From contig JAFRCW010000001.1 of the NCBI GenBank assembly GCA_017404145.1, positions 120,696-184,695 on the forward strand: a stretch of DNA of 64,000 nucleotides, written 5' to 3'. Every line of letters starts with the position of its first letter. Position 1 is the stretch's first letter. The notes under the pieces were generated by a model. The model was given only the letters and a program-made list of their open reading frames with translations. It was not told the DNA's origin and did no database searches. The stretch is from Ruminococcus sp. (GTDB lineage Bacteria > Bacillota > Clostridia > Oscillospirales > Acutalibacteraceae). Of the stretch, positions 38,381-47,622 are shown piece by piece. Position numbers and translations under genes: made by a program.

Positions 38381-41300
38381 ATGATGAAATCTATCGGCAA
38401 GAAACTATTGGCTATGCTGCTTACAGCGGTTTTGCTGATGAGTATGCTCAGTGTGACAGCATTCGCCGCAGAGCCCACATCCGGTCCTGCCCAGCTGCCG
38501 GCTCTCTACGGCGGCGCGCGCTGCGGTATCTACAGCAACACGACCCACAACGAAAAGTATGTTGTCGCCTATGATTATGACGAAGAACGTGTTGTTGTGA
38601 ACAACGACGCTATCGCGGGGATGACCTACGATCAAGCGACCAACACGGTGACCGTCGACAATGTGAATATGCCCAATGACAATCTGTTCATCTGGTATAT
38701 GGGCAGCGATTTCAAGCTCAACATTGTCGGCGACTGCGCGTTCGGCATTATCTATGTTTATGATTATTTCGCTTTTCATAATACAAGCCTCAGCATTATC
38801 GGCAGCGGTGCGCTGACGGTCAACCAAAACAAGCGCAATAGCGAGGCGATCCGTATGTATGCTACCGGAAGCGACAGACTGATGAGTCTGGATATTGCCG
38901 ATTCTGTCACGATTCACCTCTATTCCGCCGAGAAGGATGGGGATGAAAACGGGGACTATTACCCCGTCGTCACCCTGAGCGGCACAAGCGTTACCCCCGA
39001 ACAGGGCGGCGCGATCACGGTCGGCGGCAAGACGTTTGAAGAGGCGCAGAGTGAACAGATCGTTTCGCAAGTGTCCGATACCGTCAACGCAGTGATCGTT
39101 GAAAACCCCGGCAAGGACTATGTCTGCGGCAATCAGGTGAAATCCAAATCGGATCCCGACGGCGTCTATGTGGCGGGCGTTATGGACGGTACGGTCTATC
39201 TCGTCTCGCGTTATCTCTATTCCGAGGAGCTCGGCGCGTGGGCGATCGACTACAACTTCAGAGACCAGATGTTTAACGGCAAGCGCTATACCAAAGCCGA
39301 ATTTGAGGCGGAGTATGAGTATATCTACGGTCAGGCGCCCACTCCCATTCAGTTTACCACAGAGTGGAGTTACGATAACCGCGGCTCGGAAGGGATCAAG
39401 ATCGTCAAGGACGGCGAGCCCGACGCGGTATATGTCGGTACCGTCGGCTGGGATGACGACGAGGACAATCCCTCAGGCTATACGCTCTACCGTGTGATCT
39501 GGAGCGATGACGAGGATATCTATCAGGAGGATACCACCTTCGAATCACGCTATATTTCCGTCGGAGAAATGGAAGAGAGCGGCTACCATGTCGCGAAGGA
39601 AGAGATCGAAGAAAAGCAGGAGATCGAGGTATGGAACAGTGATAATTTCAGCGATCCCGACGGTTACCATATGACCAGATATGTTCTCAGGCGCAGATCG
39701 GCTCCCGACGATCTTTTTGCCGAGATGGGCTACTATTCGGCCGACGAGGTCGCGCTCGGTATCTTTATGTTCCGTGTCCACTTTGATCCCGAAGCGGAAG
39801 ATTTTTATATCCTCGACGACGCCTACGGCGATTCTAACGAGTATTTCCGCGAGTCTTATGAGAATCTTCAGAATGACACCGGTGACTTCTACTATGATGT
39901 TCAGACGGTCAACAAGCCCATCAAGCTTCGTTTTACAAATCGCTACTTCACTCCGAACAGCTATCTGGGCAACGCTACGCAGGTGAGTAAGGACAGCGAG
40001 CCCCAAGCGGTATACGCCTACACCGACTGGTCGCATTATGAGGGAGACGGCGAGTACAGCGACTGGCATACCCTCTTTAAACTGAGATACAACGAAAGCG
40101 TCGGATGCTACTTCAACGACGAAAGCTTCCGATCCTTTGAGTTTCAGGATCCCGCCGTACTGGAAGAGATGGGCTACCGCGTTGTGATGAGCGAGCAGCC
40201 TCTCGATTTTGTCATCCAAGGTCAGGTAAGCCGCGGCGCGTATGACGTTTATACCGATAACGACGGCAACAAGTACTATACGACCTATCGGAACGCTTAC
40301 CGCTTTACGGATGACGACCTTGTCACGCTGAGCGGCGAGCAGTATCATTACGGCACCCTTGTGCCGGGTGTGAGCAGAGATGATCTGAACAACACCCTCC
40401 ACAATGTCGTGACCGATAACTACCGCTATTGGATCGACGGTCCCGAGTATCATCATATTGCCGAAGCTTCTGTCTATGAGGAGTATCCGCTGTGGGTCAA
40501 CGGCGAACAGCTCAACTCCGATAGACTGCGCATCCCCTGCGGCGGCGTCGCGATCTACGATCCCTCTACCAAAACGCTCACGCTGGACAACGTAGAGATC
40601 ACACATGGTATCGACAAGGATGGGCTCTACACCGGTATCCTCAGTTATATCGATCACCTGACGGTTGTGGTGCAGGGCAACTGTACCATCACCGAGACCG
40701 GCGGCGACGGCATCGGTTCCTATAACAGTGATATGGTTGAGATCGGCGGCGTATACTACGCCTCTCCCTATAATATCACCGTCACCGGCGACGGTACTCT
40801 GACGATCGTAGAAAGCACCGCGATAAACGGCTACGGTATCTACTGTACCGGCAATCTGGTGCTCGACGGCGTCAAGCTGAACATCACCTCCGCCTCTACC
40901 GGCGTATGGGCGACAAGTCTCGAGATCCGTGATACTGAGGCGGATATCCACTGTACCTCCCGCTTCTCCGGCATCGTTGTCAACCGCGGTGATTTCACCT
41001 ATGAGAACAGCACCGTGACCGCTGTCAGCGACCAAGGCGCGGGTCTTCTGCTCGGCAGCGATCGGGTGCCTTCCGCCCTGACTGTGAGCAGCGGTGAGCT
41101 GAGTCTCAAGGGCAAGCTCGGCGTGCAGGGTATTGTGGATAACAGCGTTGTTACCGTCAACGGAGGAACGCTGACTGTTGAAGGCAGCGAAGCGGCATTT
41201 GACGCAGTCTATCTTGCCGACGGCGCGAAGAACATCATCATGGGCGAGGGGATCGGCGTCACAGACGGCGCACCGGATCAGACCTATGTTGTGATCTCGA

Positions 41301-41533
41301 CTGCGACTTCTTCTGTCACGCTTCTCGGCGACGCGGACGGCGACGGAAAAGTGTCCGTGCTGGACGCGACAGCCATCCAGAAGGTCAAGGCGAGTATGAC
41401 GGTTGCCGGCTTTAATGAAGTTGCGGCGAATGTTGACGGCGATAGCTCTGTCTCCGTGCTGGACGCTACCTATATTCAAAAGTGGCTCGCGCATATCGAC
41501 ATACCGTATGCTATCGGCGAACCTATCGGTTAA
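38381..41533 (+). CDS. Large secreted dockerin-containing protein
   Basis: A 1050-residue exported protein. A signal peptide (about 1-30, ending VTAFAAE) is followed by a region with YDQATNTVTVDNV, then about four degenerate repeats of 80-100 residues (sharing words like DAVYV/QAVYAYTDW, FRVHF/LFKLRY, EEMGYRV/EESGYHV), then a beta-helix-like region (YDPSTKTLTLDNV, TVTGDGTLTI), and a type I dockerin at the C-terminus with two calcium-loop repeats (GDADGDGKVSVLDAT, NVDGDSSVSVLDAT). Dockerins plug proteins into cohesin-bearing scaffolds. No catalytic domain is recognised, so it may be an adhesin or structural component. AGGAGGAG precedes ATG 38381. Confidence 0.85.
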   Translation: MMKSIGKKLLAMLLTAVLLMSMLSVTAFAAEPTSGPAQLPALYGGARCGIYSNTTHNEKYVVAYDYDEERVVVNNDAIAGMTYDQATNTVTVDNVNMPNDNLFIWYMGSDFKLNIVGDCAFGIIYVYDYFAFHNTSLSIIGSGALTVNQNKRNSEAIRMYATGSDRLMSLDIADSVTIHLYSAEKDGDENGDYYPVVTLSGTSVTPEQGGAITVGGKTFEEAQSEQIVSQVSDTVNAVIVENPGKDYVCGNQVKSKSDPDGVYVAGVMDGTVYLVSRYLYSEELGAWAIDYNFRDQMFNGKRYTKAEFEAEYEYIYGQAPTPIQFTTEWSYDNRGSEGIKIVKDGEPDAVYVGTVGWDDDEDNPSGYTLYRVIWSDDEDIYQEDTTFESRYISVGEMEESGYHVAKEEIEEKQEIEVWNSDNFSDPDGYHMTRYVLRRRSAPDDLFAEMGYYSADEVALGIFMFRVHFDPEAEDFYILDDAYGDSNEYFRESYENLQNDTGDFYYDVQTVNKPIKLRFTNRYFTPNSYLGNATQVSKDSEPQAVYAYTDWSHYEGDGEYSDWHTLFKLRYNESVGCYFNDESFRSFEFQDPAVLEEMGYRVVMSEQPLDFVIQGQVSRGAYDVYTDNDGNKYYTTYRNAYRFTDDDLVTLSGEQYHYGTLVPGVSRDDLNNTLHNVVTDNYRYWIDGPEYHHIAEASVYEEYPLWVNGEQLNSDRLRIPCGGVAIYDPSTKTLTLDNVEITHGIDKDGLYTGILSYIDHLTVVVQGNCTITETGGDGIGSYNSDMVEIGGVYYASPYNITVTGDGTLTIVESTAINGYGIYCTGNLVLDGVKLNITSASTGVWATSLEIRDTEADIHCTSRFSGIVVNRGDFTYENSTVTAVSDQGAGLLLGSDRVPSALTVSSGELSLKGKLGVQGIVDNSVVTVNGGTLTVEGSEAAFDAVYLADGAKNIIMGEGIGVTDGAPDQTYVVISTATSSVTLLGDADGDGKVSVLDATAIQKVKASMTVAGFNEVAANVDGDSSVSVLDATYIQKWLAHIDIPYAIGEPIG

Positions 41534-41546
41534 TAATCATCAAACA

Positions 41547-41578
41547 AAAATCCTCTCTGCGGTGCAGGGAGGATTTTT
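41547..41578 (+). terminator. Terminator of the dockerin protein gene
   Basis: AAAATCCTCTCTGC/GCAGGGAGGATTTT with a three-base loop, followed by T residues. Confidence 0.85.
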
Positions 41579-41624
41579 TACTATATAGGAATCCGCTCGT
41601 TTCCTATACAGTAAAAAATAACAC

Positions 41625-41653
41625 TTGTAGTGTGTAAGAATTTGTGTTATTAT
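41625..41653 (+). promoter_or_regulatory. Promoter of the GT-C membrane protein gene
   Basis: TTGTAG (41625-41630), 17 bases, TATTAT (41648-41653). Confidence 0.6.
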
Positions 41654-41728
41654 ATAGAATGGTTTATTGTGTGAGATCATTTTCATCAGTAATTTTCTCC
41701 TGAATAAAATGAAAACCGAGGGATAAAT

Positions 41729-43375
41729 ATGACCGCAAAAAAGAAATCAAAAGGCTTTTTAGACGGGTTTTTCAGCAAATCCGAGAAAATTGAGCGTATT
41801 ATCGCGAACATCATCTGTATACTGACGTTCTGTTCATTTGCTTTTGTCTCGCTGTACAGCATTTTTCAGACAAGCGTGATCAACCCGGACAAATATTCCA
41901 GCGAGGTGATTCTCTACAAAGAGGACAACGTGATCCTGAATATCATCGTTGTGGCGTTATTCCTCCTTTTGCTGTACAAGCTGGGAGACGCATACGATTT
42001 CTTTTCCAAGATCAGCATCTTTGCTTGCGAGATCGCTGTTTTTGTGATCCCTTTGACGCTCGGCGTAATATGGGTCCTGTCGGTCAAGACGATCCCTGCC
42101 GCGGACAGTATGAATGTCTTTGAATCGGCTGTGGGCGCGGTAAAAGGAGATTATACCGCGTTCCAAAGCAACAATCTGTTCTATAACCACGATTTTTACA
42201 GCAACAATTCTTACTATTTCTTCTATCCCTTCCAGCTGGGAATCGTTTTTATCAGCGAACTGCTGTACCATATTTTCGGTACGGAAACAGCGATCCCGCT
42301 GGAGATCCTCAACGTGTTCTGCTGTGCACTGTCCTATCTTGCGATCGCGAAGATTTCGCGTCTCGTATTCAAGAGAAAAAGCGTGGAGTTCATCACGATC
42401 CTGCTGTTGATCGGATGCTTCCAGCCGGTGTTCTTCACCGCGTTCCCGTACGGCAACATCATCGGTATGTGCTGTGCGGTCTGGGCGGCGTATTTCCTGA
42501 TCCGCTATTTTCAGGAGGGAAAGTATCTGCTCTTTATCCCGATCGGCGTACTGCTGACGGTCGCGGTCCTTGCAAAGTATAACAATATGATTTATCTTAT
42601 CGCGTTCGCAATCACTCTGATCGTTCACGCGATACGGAAAAAGAAGTGGCAGAGCCTTGCGGTTGTGCTGGCTCTGATCATCCTGTGTACAGGCGTCAGC
42701 AAGCTGATCATCTTCAGTTATGAACAGCGATCCAAGACCGAGTTCAAGGACGGCGTCTCCCAGACTTTGTATCTGGATATGGGTCTCAACGAAAGCTGGA
42801 TGGCGCCCGGCTGGTATACAAAGCTCGGACTCGAAACCTATCTGAACAGCAACTTCGATTCCGCCGCCGCCAACAAAACGGCAAAAGCGGATATCGGAAA
42901 ACGCCTCGATAAGTTCTTCTCGGATCCCGCCTACGCGTATGATTTCTTCTCCAAGAAGATCGTCAGCCAGTGGAACGAGCCTACCTATGAGAGCATCTGG
43001 GTCAGCAAGGTCAAGAGCCATTATGAAGAGATCGGCAGCTTTGCGACCAGTGTATATGATAAGAGCTGGGGTCAGTTCTTTGATTTATATTTTAATGAAT
43101 ATATGCAGCTGGTGTTCGTTATGTTCTCGGGCGGTATCCTGATGCTGTTTATCCGGAAAAAGACGAATATTGAAACAATACTCCTGCCGCTGGTGCTGCT
43201 GGGAGGCTTCACGTATCATCTTCTGTTTGAAGGAAAATCCCAGTATGTTTTGACATATATCATTTTGCTTTTGCCATATGCCGCATACTTTGCGTCTGCG
43301 CTGCCGGAGATCCGGCTGAAGGAAAAGCTGAAAAAGCTCTCACAGCAGGCGGCAAAACAGGACGCTGCCGATTGA
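41729..43375 (+). CDS. GT-C-type membrane glycosyltransferase-like protein
   Basis: A 548-residue polytopic protein with about eleven helices and one large extracytoplasmic loop (about 120-160). The pattern of a short cytoplasmic start, an acidic N-terminal loop (SVKTIPAADSMNVFESAV) and many helices resembles GT39/GT-C family polyprenyl-phosphate-sugar-dependent glycosyltransferases. It could add sugars to surface polymers or proteins. No close functional family is recognised. The lipoprotein gene follows after 44 bases. Confidence 0.7.
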   Translation: MTAKKKSKGFLDGFFSKSEKIERIIANIICILTFCSFAFVSLYSIFQTSVINPDKYSSEVILYKEDNVILNIIVVALFLLLLYKLGDAYDFFSKISIFACEIAVFVIPLTLGVIWVLSVKTIPAADSMNVFESAVGAVKGDYTAFQSNNLFYNHDFYSNNSYYFFYPFQLGIVFISELLYHIFGTETAIPLEILNVFCCALSYLAIAKISRLVFKRKSVEFITILLLIGCFQPVFFTAFPYGNIIGMCCAVWAAYFLIRYFQEGKYLLFIPIGVLLTVAVLAKYNNMIYLIAFAITLIVHAIRKKKWQSLAVVLALIILCTGVSKLIIFSYEQRSKTEFKDGVSQTLYLDMGLNESWMAPGWYTKLGLETYLNSNFDSAAANKTAKADIGKRLDKFFSDPAYAYDFFSKKIVSQWNEPTYESIWVSKVKSHYEEIGSFATSVYDKSWGQFFDLYFNEYMQLVFVMFSGGILMLFIRKKTNIETILLPLVLLGGFTYHLLFEGKSQYVLTYIILLLPYAAYFASALPEIRLKEKLKKLSQQAAKQDAAD

Positions 43376-43419
43376 CCTGTCCGGCAGAAGGGTATTCAGA
43401 TACGGAAAGGAAACAAAAT

Positions 43420-43905
43420 ATGAAAAAACGACTTTTTGCGGCGCTGGTTTTGGCGCTGTGTATGACGCTGTGCGTATTGCTGTGCGCTTGTTCACAAAAC
43501 GCCGAGCCGACAGAGACGGTGACAGAAGTGATCGTTGTGACCGAAGCGCCTCAGGCGCACACGATCGCGCCGACAGATGCAGAGCCTGTATTGGAATGGT
43601 GTCCCGTGGAGGACTGTGAGCTGTTTTTTAACGATTCCGACGGCGTTGCGGTTCTGAACGAAAAGGATATTTCGATGTTTGCGTTAAGCGGTACCGACGA
43701 CAACGCTTGCTTGATTTTCAAGCTGTCGGAGAACGCCAAGGCGATGATGGAAGCGGCACAGGCGACTGAGAGCTTTACCGTAGTATTAAACGGTGAAGAG
43801 ATCGGCACTGCGTATTTTGCCGATTCCAAGGAAGAACTGACCCTTTCGGGACCGGGATATGAGCGTCTGTGTGAGATCGCGAGCGCTATCAGGGGGTTGG
43901 AATAA
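43420..43905 (+). CDS. Small lipoprotein with SecDF-P1-like or unknown domain
   Basis: A 161-residue exported lipoprotein. The signal peptide ends with the lipobox LCAC, followed by a Thr/Glu-rich linker and a globular domain (about 60-160). The order ALSGTDDNACLIFKLSENAK, then VVLNGEEIGTAYF is reminiscent of SecD P1-type beta domains, but this is weak. ATG 43420 with AAAGGA upstream gives a clean signal peptide; the longer reading from 43372 does not. Confidence 0.7.
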   Translation: MKKRLFAALVLALCMTLCVLLCACSQNAEPTETVTEVIVVTEAPQAHTIAPTDAEPVLEWCPVEDCELFFNDSDGVAVLNEKDISMFALSGTDDNACLIFKLSENAKAMMEAAQATESFTVVLNGEEIGTAYFADSKEELTLSGPGYERLCEIASAIRGLE

Positions 43906-43944
43906 GAACCTTTTGTGATGAGAGTCGATTTCTTGAAAAAGAGG

Positions 43945-43973
43945 TTGCTTTTAGATACGAAATATGATACAAT
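43945..43973 (+). promoter_or_regulatory. Promoter of the SRP RNA gene
   Basis: TTGCTT (43945-43950), 17 bases, TACAAT (43968-43973), preceded by TTCTTGAAAAAGAGG, a version of the A-rich box before the other stable RNA promoters. Confidence 0.75.
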
Positions 43974-43980
43974 ATTAAGA

Positions 43981-44155
43981 GCGCAAGCCGTTTATGTGTG
44001 AATAGACGAACGACAGGCCCTGTACGATCACGGCACGTGAATCATGTCAGGCGCGGGAGCGAGCAGCATTAAGCGTTTTTCGGGATGCGATGCAGTCAGT
44101 CTGTCGTTCCTCTATTCACACCACAGCCGTATGGCTGCGGCTTGCGGCTTCTTAT
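43981..44155 (+). ncRNA. ffs: Signal recognition particle RNA
   Basis: The conserved domain IV is recognisable (TGTCAGG, GGGAGCGAGCAGCATTAAGC), and a long helix closes it: GTGTGAATAGA...GAACGACAG pairs with CTGTCGTTC...TCTATTCACAC (to 44121). Outer bases GCAAGCCG (43983-43990) also pair with CGGCTTGC (44139-44146), possibly as the end helix or terminator. The position directly before dnaX-ybaB-recR matches the scr-dnaX order of Bacillus. The exact ends are estimated. Confidence 0.88.
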
Positions 44156-44157
44156 TA

Positions 44158-44223
44158 GTGCAGAGTGCTGAGTGCAGAGTGCAGAGTGCAGAGTGCAGTA
44201 GGGCACGATGCCCACATCGTGCC
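44158..44223 (+). repeat. GTGCAGA array plus E4 hairpin before dnaX (copy 12)
   Basis: About six GTGCAGA-type units (44158-44197), then GTAGGG and the E4 hairpin GGCACGATG/CATCGTGCC. It ends 17 bases before the dnaX start codon, so it is in the dnaX leader. An equivalent pair lies before ybaB. Confidence 0.85.
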
Positions 44224-44240
44224 GAAAAAGGGGTGAAATC

Positions 44241-45971
44241 ATGTACCAAGTCTTATATCGCAAGTACAGACCGCAGACTTTTTCTGATGTTGTCGGGCAG
44301 CATGCGGTTGTCGAAACCTTGCAGAACGAACTGAAAAAGGGCAGGATCCATCACGCCTATCTGTTCACGGGTTCGCGCGGCACCGGCAAGACCACCTGCG
44401 CGAAGATCCTCTCCAAGGCGGTCAACTGCTTACACCCCGTTGACGGCTGTGATCCCTGCTGTCAGTGTGAGAGCTGTAAAGGGATCGATTCGGGCGAGAT
44501 CTTTGATGTGGTGGAAATGGACGCCGCGTCCAACCGCGGTATCGACGATATCCGTGCGATCATCGACGAGGTCAGCTTCACTCCCGCTAAGGTAAAGTTC
44601 CGCGTCTATATCATCGACGAGGTGCATATGCTCACCACCGACGCGTGGAACGCGCTCCTGAAAACGCTCGAGGAACCGCCCAAGCACGTGATTTTTATCC
44701 TCGCTACCACCGAGGTGCATAAGATCCCCGCGACCATCCTCTCCCGCTGTCAGCGGTTTGACTTTCACCATATCAAGCCTGCCGATATCGCCGAAAGGCT
44801 GAAGCATATCAGCAAAGAGGAGGGCGTTACCCTTACCGACGAGGCGGCGACGCTGATTTCGGTGATCGCCGACGGCGCGCTCAGAGACGCGATCTCGCTG
44901 TTGGATCGATGTATCGGAATTTCCTCTGAGGTTGACGCAGAGATCGTGCGTTCCGCTGCGGGACTTGCGTCTAAGAAATACCTGTTTGAGATCTGCAACT
45001 GTGTGATCAACAAAAACCCCGCCGCGGCGCTCGAGATGATCGACGGACTCTATAAAGAGTCGAAAAATATGACAAGGCTCTGCGACGAGCTTGTCTCTCA
45101 CTTTAGATCGCTGCTGCTGATCAAGACGGTGAAGAACCCCAAGGATATGCTTGTGCTGTCCGAGAAGGAGTTTGAAGCCGCCTATGCGCAGGCGGACTAT
45201 CTGTCGCTGGCGGATATCATCTTTGACATCGATGTGCTTGCCCGCGCTTATGAGCGTATGGGCAAGGCGCTTTCCGAAAGGGTGGAGCTGGAGATGGCGG
45301 TCGTGAAGCTCTGTGCTCCCGAGCTCGATCGCACCGACGAATCTCTCTTCAGCCGTGTGACCGCTCTTGAAAAAGCGGTGAAAATGCTCTCTGCGGGGAA
45401 CGTTCCGCAGAAAGCGGCGGTAACACTGCAGGAAGAGCCTGAAGCTGTCAAGCCCGCTCTAAAGGAAGAGCCGCAGAAGGCCCCTGCAAAAGAAGTTCCC
45501 GCAGAAGCAGAAGAACCGCTGAAAGAGGCTGAACCTGTCAGGGAAGAAGTGACACCTGAGCCTGAAAAACCGGATCCGGTCGTATCGGTTCCGCCGACAG
45601 CGCCTGCTGTATCGTCAGGCAAGCCGGATATGGATGCGCTCTACGCGAACGCAAAACCCTTCCCCGAGTGGAAAGAGGTCATCAAGAGTCTCAGAGAGTA
45701 CGCGAAGCCGATCGCCGAGGCGTTCTCGGATTCTACCGCGTATATCAGCGGCGATTTTCTCTTGATCGCCTCCGACAGAGAATTCGCGTTCTCGCTTTTG
45801 AAGGTGCAGTCACAGAGAGAAAACGTCAAGCGCGCGGTCAGAGAGATCACCGGCAGGACCTATCGCTTAGGTCCCTACCGCAAGCCGAAACAGGAAGAAA
45901 AAAAGGACGACGTTCTCGATACCTTCATCAACAAGCTCAGGGATATGGGTGTGTCGGTGACGGAAGAATAG
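44241..45971 (+). CDS. dnaX: DNA polymerase III subunits gamma/tau
   Basis: A 576-residue clamp-loader ATPase. Walker A GSRGTGKTT (about 40), a zinc module with four Cys (CDPCCQCESC), Walker B YIIDEVHML and the SRC motif LSRCQRF are present. A Pro/Glu-rich linker (about 400-470) leads to the C-terminal tau region. ATG 44241 with AGGGGTGA upstream starts the normal MYQVLYRKYRP. An A7 run near the 3' end (about 45897) is too far downstream to make a classic gamma frameshift product. Confidence 0.96.
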   Translation: MYQVLYRKYRPQTFSDVVGQHAVVETLQNELKKGRIHHAYLFTGSRGTGKTTCAKILSKAVNCLHPVDGCDPCCQCESCKGIDSGEIFDVVEMDAASNRGIDDIRAIIDEVSFTPAKVKFRVYIIDEVHMLTTDAWNALLKTLEEPPKHVIFILATTEVHKIPATILSRCQRFDFHHIKPADIAERLKHISKEEGVTLTDEAATLISVIADGALRDAISLLDRCIGISSEVDAEIVRSAAGLASKKYLFEICNCVINKNPAAALEMIDGLYKESKNMTRLCDELVSHFRSLLLIKTVKNPKDMLVLSEKEFEAAYAQADYLSLADIIFDIDVLARAYERMGKALSERVELEMAVVKLCAPELDRTDESLFSRVTALEKAVKMLSAGNVPQKAAVTLQEEPEAVKPALKEEPQKAPAKEVPAEAEEPLKEAEPVREEVTPEPEKPDPVVSVPPTAPAVSSGKPDMDALYANAKPFPEWKEVIKSLREYAKPIAEAFSDSTAYISGDFLLIASDREFAFSLLKVQSQRENVKRAVREITGRTYRLGPYRKPKQEEKKDDVLDTFINKLRDMGVSVTEE

Positions 45972-45975
45972 AATA

Positions 45976-46035
45976 GTGCAAAGTGCAGGGTGCAGAGTGC
46001 AGAGTGCCGTAGGGCACGATGCCCACATCGTGCCG
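45976..46035 (+). repeat. GTGCAGA array plus E4 hairpin before ybaB (copy 13)
   Basis: A heptamer array (45976-46008) starts five bases after the dnaX stop, then GTAGGG with E4 (46010-46035). Same layout as copy 12, so two consecutive genes of one operon carry matching leaders. Confidence 0.85.
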
Positions 46036-46056
46036 GAAAATAAATGAGGTGTTTTT

Positions 46057-46416
46057 ATGAAAGCAAGATTACCGCAGGGTTACGGTGGCGGCGGCGCCGC
46101 GAATTTACAGCAGCTGGCGCGTCAGGCGCAGAAGATGCAGGACGAGATGGCGGCGGCTCAGGAAGAGCTCGGCCAGAAGGAATATACAGCCTCCGCAGGC
46201 GGCGGTATGGTAAGTGTTACCGTCTCCGGTGAGCTGGAGGTCAAGAGTATGAAGATCGAGCCCGACGTTGTCGATCCCGAGGACATCGAGATGCTCTCTG
46301 ATCTGATCACCGCCGCGGTGAACGAGGCGATCCGCGCTGCGAATACCGATAAGGAAGAGACGATGAACAAGATCTCCGGCGGGATGAATCTCGGCGGTAT
46401 GGGCGGTTTGTTCTGA
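46057..46416 (+). CDS. ybaB: YbaB/EbfC-family nucleoid-associated protein
   Basis: A 119-residue DNA-binding protein found almost universally between dnaX and recR. It has a helical N-terminus (LQQLARQAQKMQDEM), core VSGELEVKSMKI and a Gly/Met-rich tail. GAGGTG precedes ATG 46057. Its stop overlaps the recR start (TGATG). Confidence 0.94.
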   Translation: MKARLPQGYGGGGAANLQQLARQAQKMQDEMAAAQEELGQKEYTASAGGGMVSVTVSGELEVKSMKIEPDVVDPEDIEMLSDLITAAVNEAIRAANTDKEETMNKISGGMNLGGMGGLF

Positions 46417-47018
46417 TGCAAAGATATAACGTAGCGCCGTTAGACCGTCTGGTGGAGCAGTTTGAGCGGCTGCCCGGCATCGGCTCCAAGACCGCCCAGC
46501 GGCTCGCGTACTTCGTGCTGAATATGCCGAAAGCGCAGGCGAAAGAGTTCTCCGAGGCGATCCTTGACGCCCATGAGAAGATCCGCCACTGCGAGATTTG
46601 CTGTAACTTCTCCGATAAAGAGAAGTGTCCCGTGTGCTCTTCCGATACAAGGGACAAGTCTGTTATCTGTGTGGTAGAGACGCCCCGCGACGCGATCGCG
46701 ATCGAGGGCACCGGCGAATATAAGGGTACTTATCACGTGCTCCACGGCGTGATTTCTCCCTTAAACGGCATCGGTCCCGATCAGCTCTCGATCAAACAGC
46801 TTTTGGCGCGTTTGGGCGACGACACGGTCAAGGAGGTCATCATGGCGACGAATCCTACCGTAGAGGGTGAGGCGACCGCGATGTATATCTCGAGACTTTT
46901 AAAGCCGATGGGGCTCAGGATCACCCGTCTTGCCTACGGTATCCCCGTGGGCGGCGATCTCGAATATGCCGACGATATGACCCTTGCGCGCGCCTTGGAG
47001 GGCAGGAGTGAGTTCTGA
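46416..47018 (+). CDS. recR: Recombination mediator RecR
   Basis: A 200-residue DNA repair protein that works with RecF/RecO to load RecA. Helix-hairpin-helix LPGIGSKTAQRLA, a C4 zinc finger (CEICCN ... CPVC) and a Toprim domain (VVETPRDAIAIEGTG). Start and stop overlap both neighbours by one base (TGATG), a tightly coupled operon. Confidence 0.97.
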   Translation: MQRYNVAPLDRLVEQFERLPGIGSKTAQRLAYFVLNMPKAQAKEFSEAILDAHEKIRHCEICCNFSDKEKCPVCSSDTRDKSVICVVETPRDAIAIEGTGEYKGTYHVLHGVISPLNGIGPDQLSIKQLLARLGDDTVKEVIMATNPTVEGEATAMYISRLLKPMGLRITRLAYGIPVGGDLEYADDMTLARALEGRSEF

Positions 47019-47476
47019 TGGACAATATCAAGATCATTTCAAATAACAAGAAAGCCTACCACGACTATTTTGTTGAGGAAAAGTACGAGGCGGGCATCGA
47101 GCTTGCCGGTACGGAGGTCAAGTCCCTGCGCGCTGGCAAGGTGAATCTCAAAGACAGCTGGTGCAGTGTGGTCAAGGGCGAGCTTTTCGTAAACGGGATG
47201 CACATCTCTCCCTATGAGCACGGCAATATCTGGGGCAAGGATCCGATGCGTGTCAGAAGGCTTTTGATGCACAAGAGAGAGATTTCAAAGCTCTTCGGAC
47301 TTCTCCAGCAGCAGGGCTATTCTCTGATCCCGCTGTCGATCTATTTTAAAGGCAGTAATGTGAAATTAGAGATCGGGCTGTGCAAGGGCAAGAAGCTCTA
47401 CGACAAGCGTGACGCCGCAGCAGATCGCTCTGCCAAGCGCGACATCGAGCGCGCGATGAAAGAAAAATCGGTATAA
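47018..47476 (+). CDS. smpB: SsrA-binding protein SmpB
   Basis: A 152-residue protein that binds tmRNA and delivers it to stalled ribosomes. NKKAYHDYFV, EAGIELAGTEVKSLR and the basic tail DKRDAAADRSAKRDIER are typical. It overlaps recR by one base. The tmRNA gene itself lies about 1 kb downstream. Confidence 0.97.
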   Translation: MDNIKIISNNKKAYHDYFVEEKYEAGIELAGTEVKSLRAGKVNLKDSWCSVVKGELFVNGMHISPYEHGNIWGKDPMRVRRLLMHKREISKLFGLLQQQGYSLIPLSIYFKGSNVKLEIGLCKGKKLYDKRDAAADRSAKRDIERAMKEKSV

Positions 47477-47485
47477 TGTTATATG

Positions 47486-47524
47486 AAAAGTCCTTCGTCA
47501 GTTGAATCTGTCAAGGGCTTTTTC
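47486..47524 (+). terminator. Terminator of the dnaX-smpB operon
   Basis: AAAAGTCCTT/AAGGGCTTTT stem with an inner GTCAG/CTGTC pairing and a following T-rich stretch. Confidence 0.7.
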
Positions 47525-47545
47525 TTTTTCCGGTATCTCGGATCA

Positions 47546-47575
47546 TTGACACCGATCGACAAATAATGCTATAAT
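47546..47575 (+). promoter_or_regulatory. Promoter of the C39-like lipoprotein gene
   Basis: TTGACA (47546-47551), 18 bases, TATAAT (47570-47575). Confidence 0.75.
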
Positions 47576-47622
47576 ACGGCATATCAGGAATGAAATACCC
47601 TCAAAAAATAGGGGATGAAACT

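Noticed and set aside
39545..41494. A 649-codon open frame antisense to the large dockerin protein
   Set aside because: It has no ribosome binding site, no recognisable domain and repetitive hydrophobic content. The plus-strand gene has a signal peptide and dockerin, so the antisense frame is a composition shadow.
45890..45910. Programmed frameshift in dnaX at an A7 run
   Set aside because: The run lies close to the 3' end, so a shift would change only the last residues; it does not match the internal position of known dnaX frameshifts.
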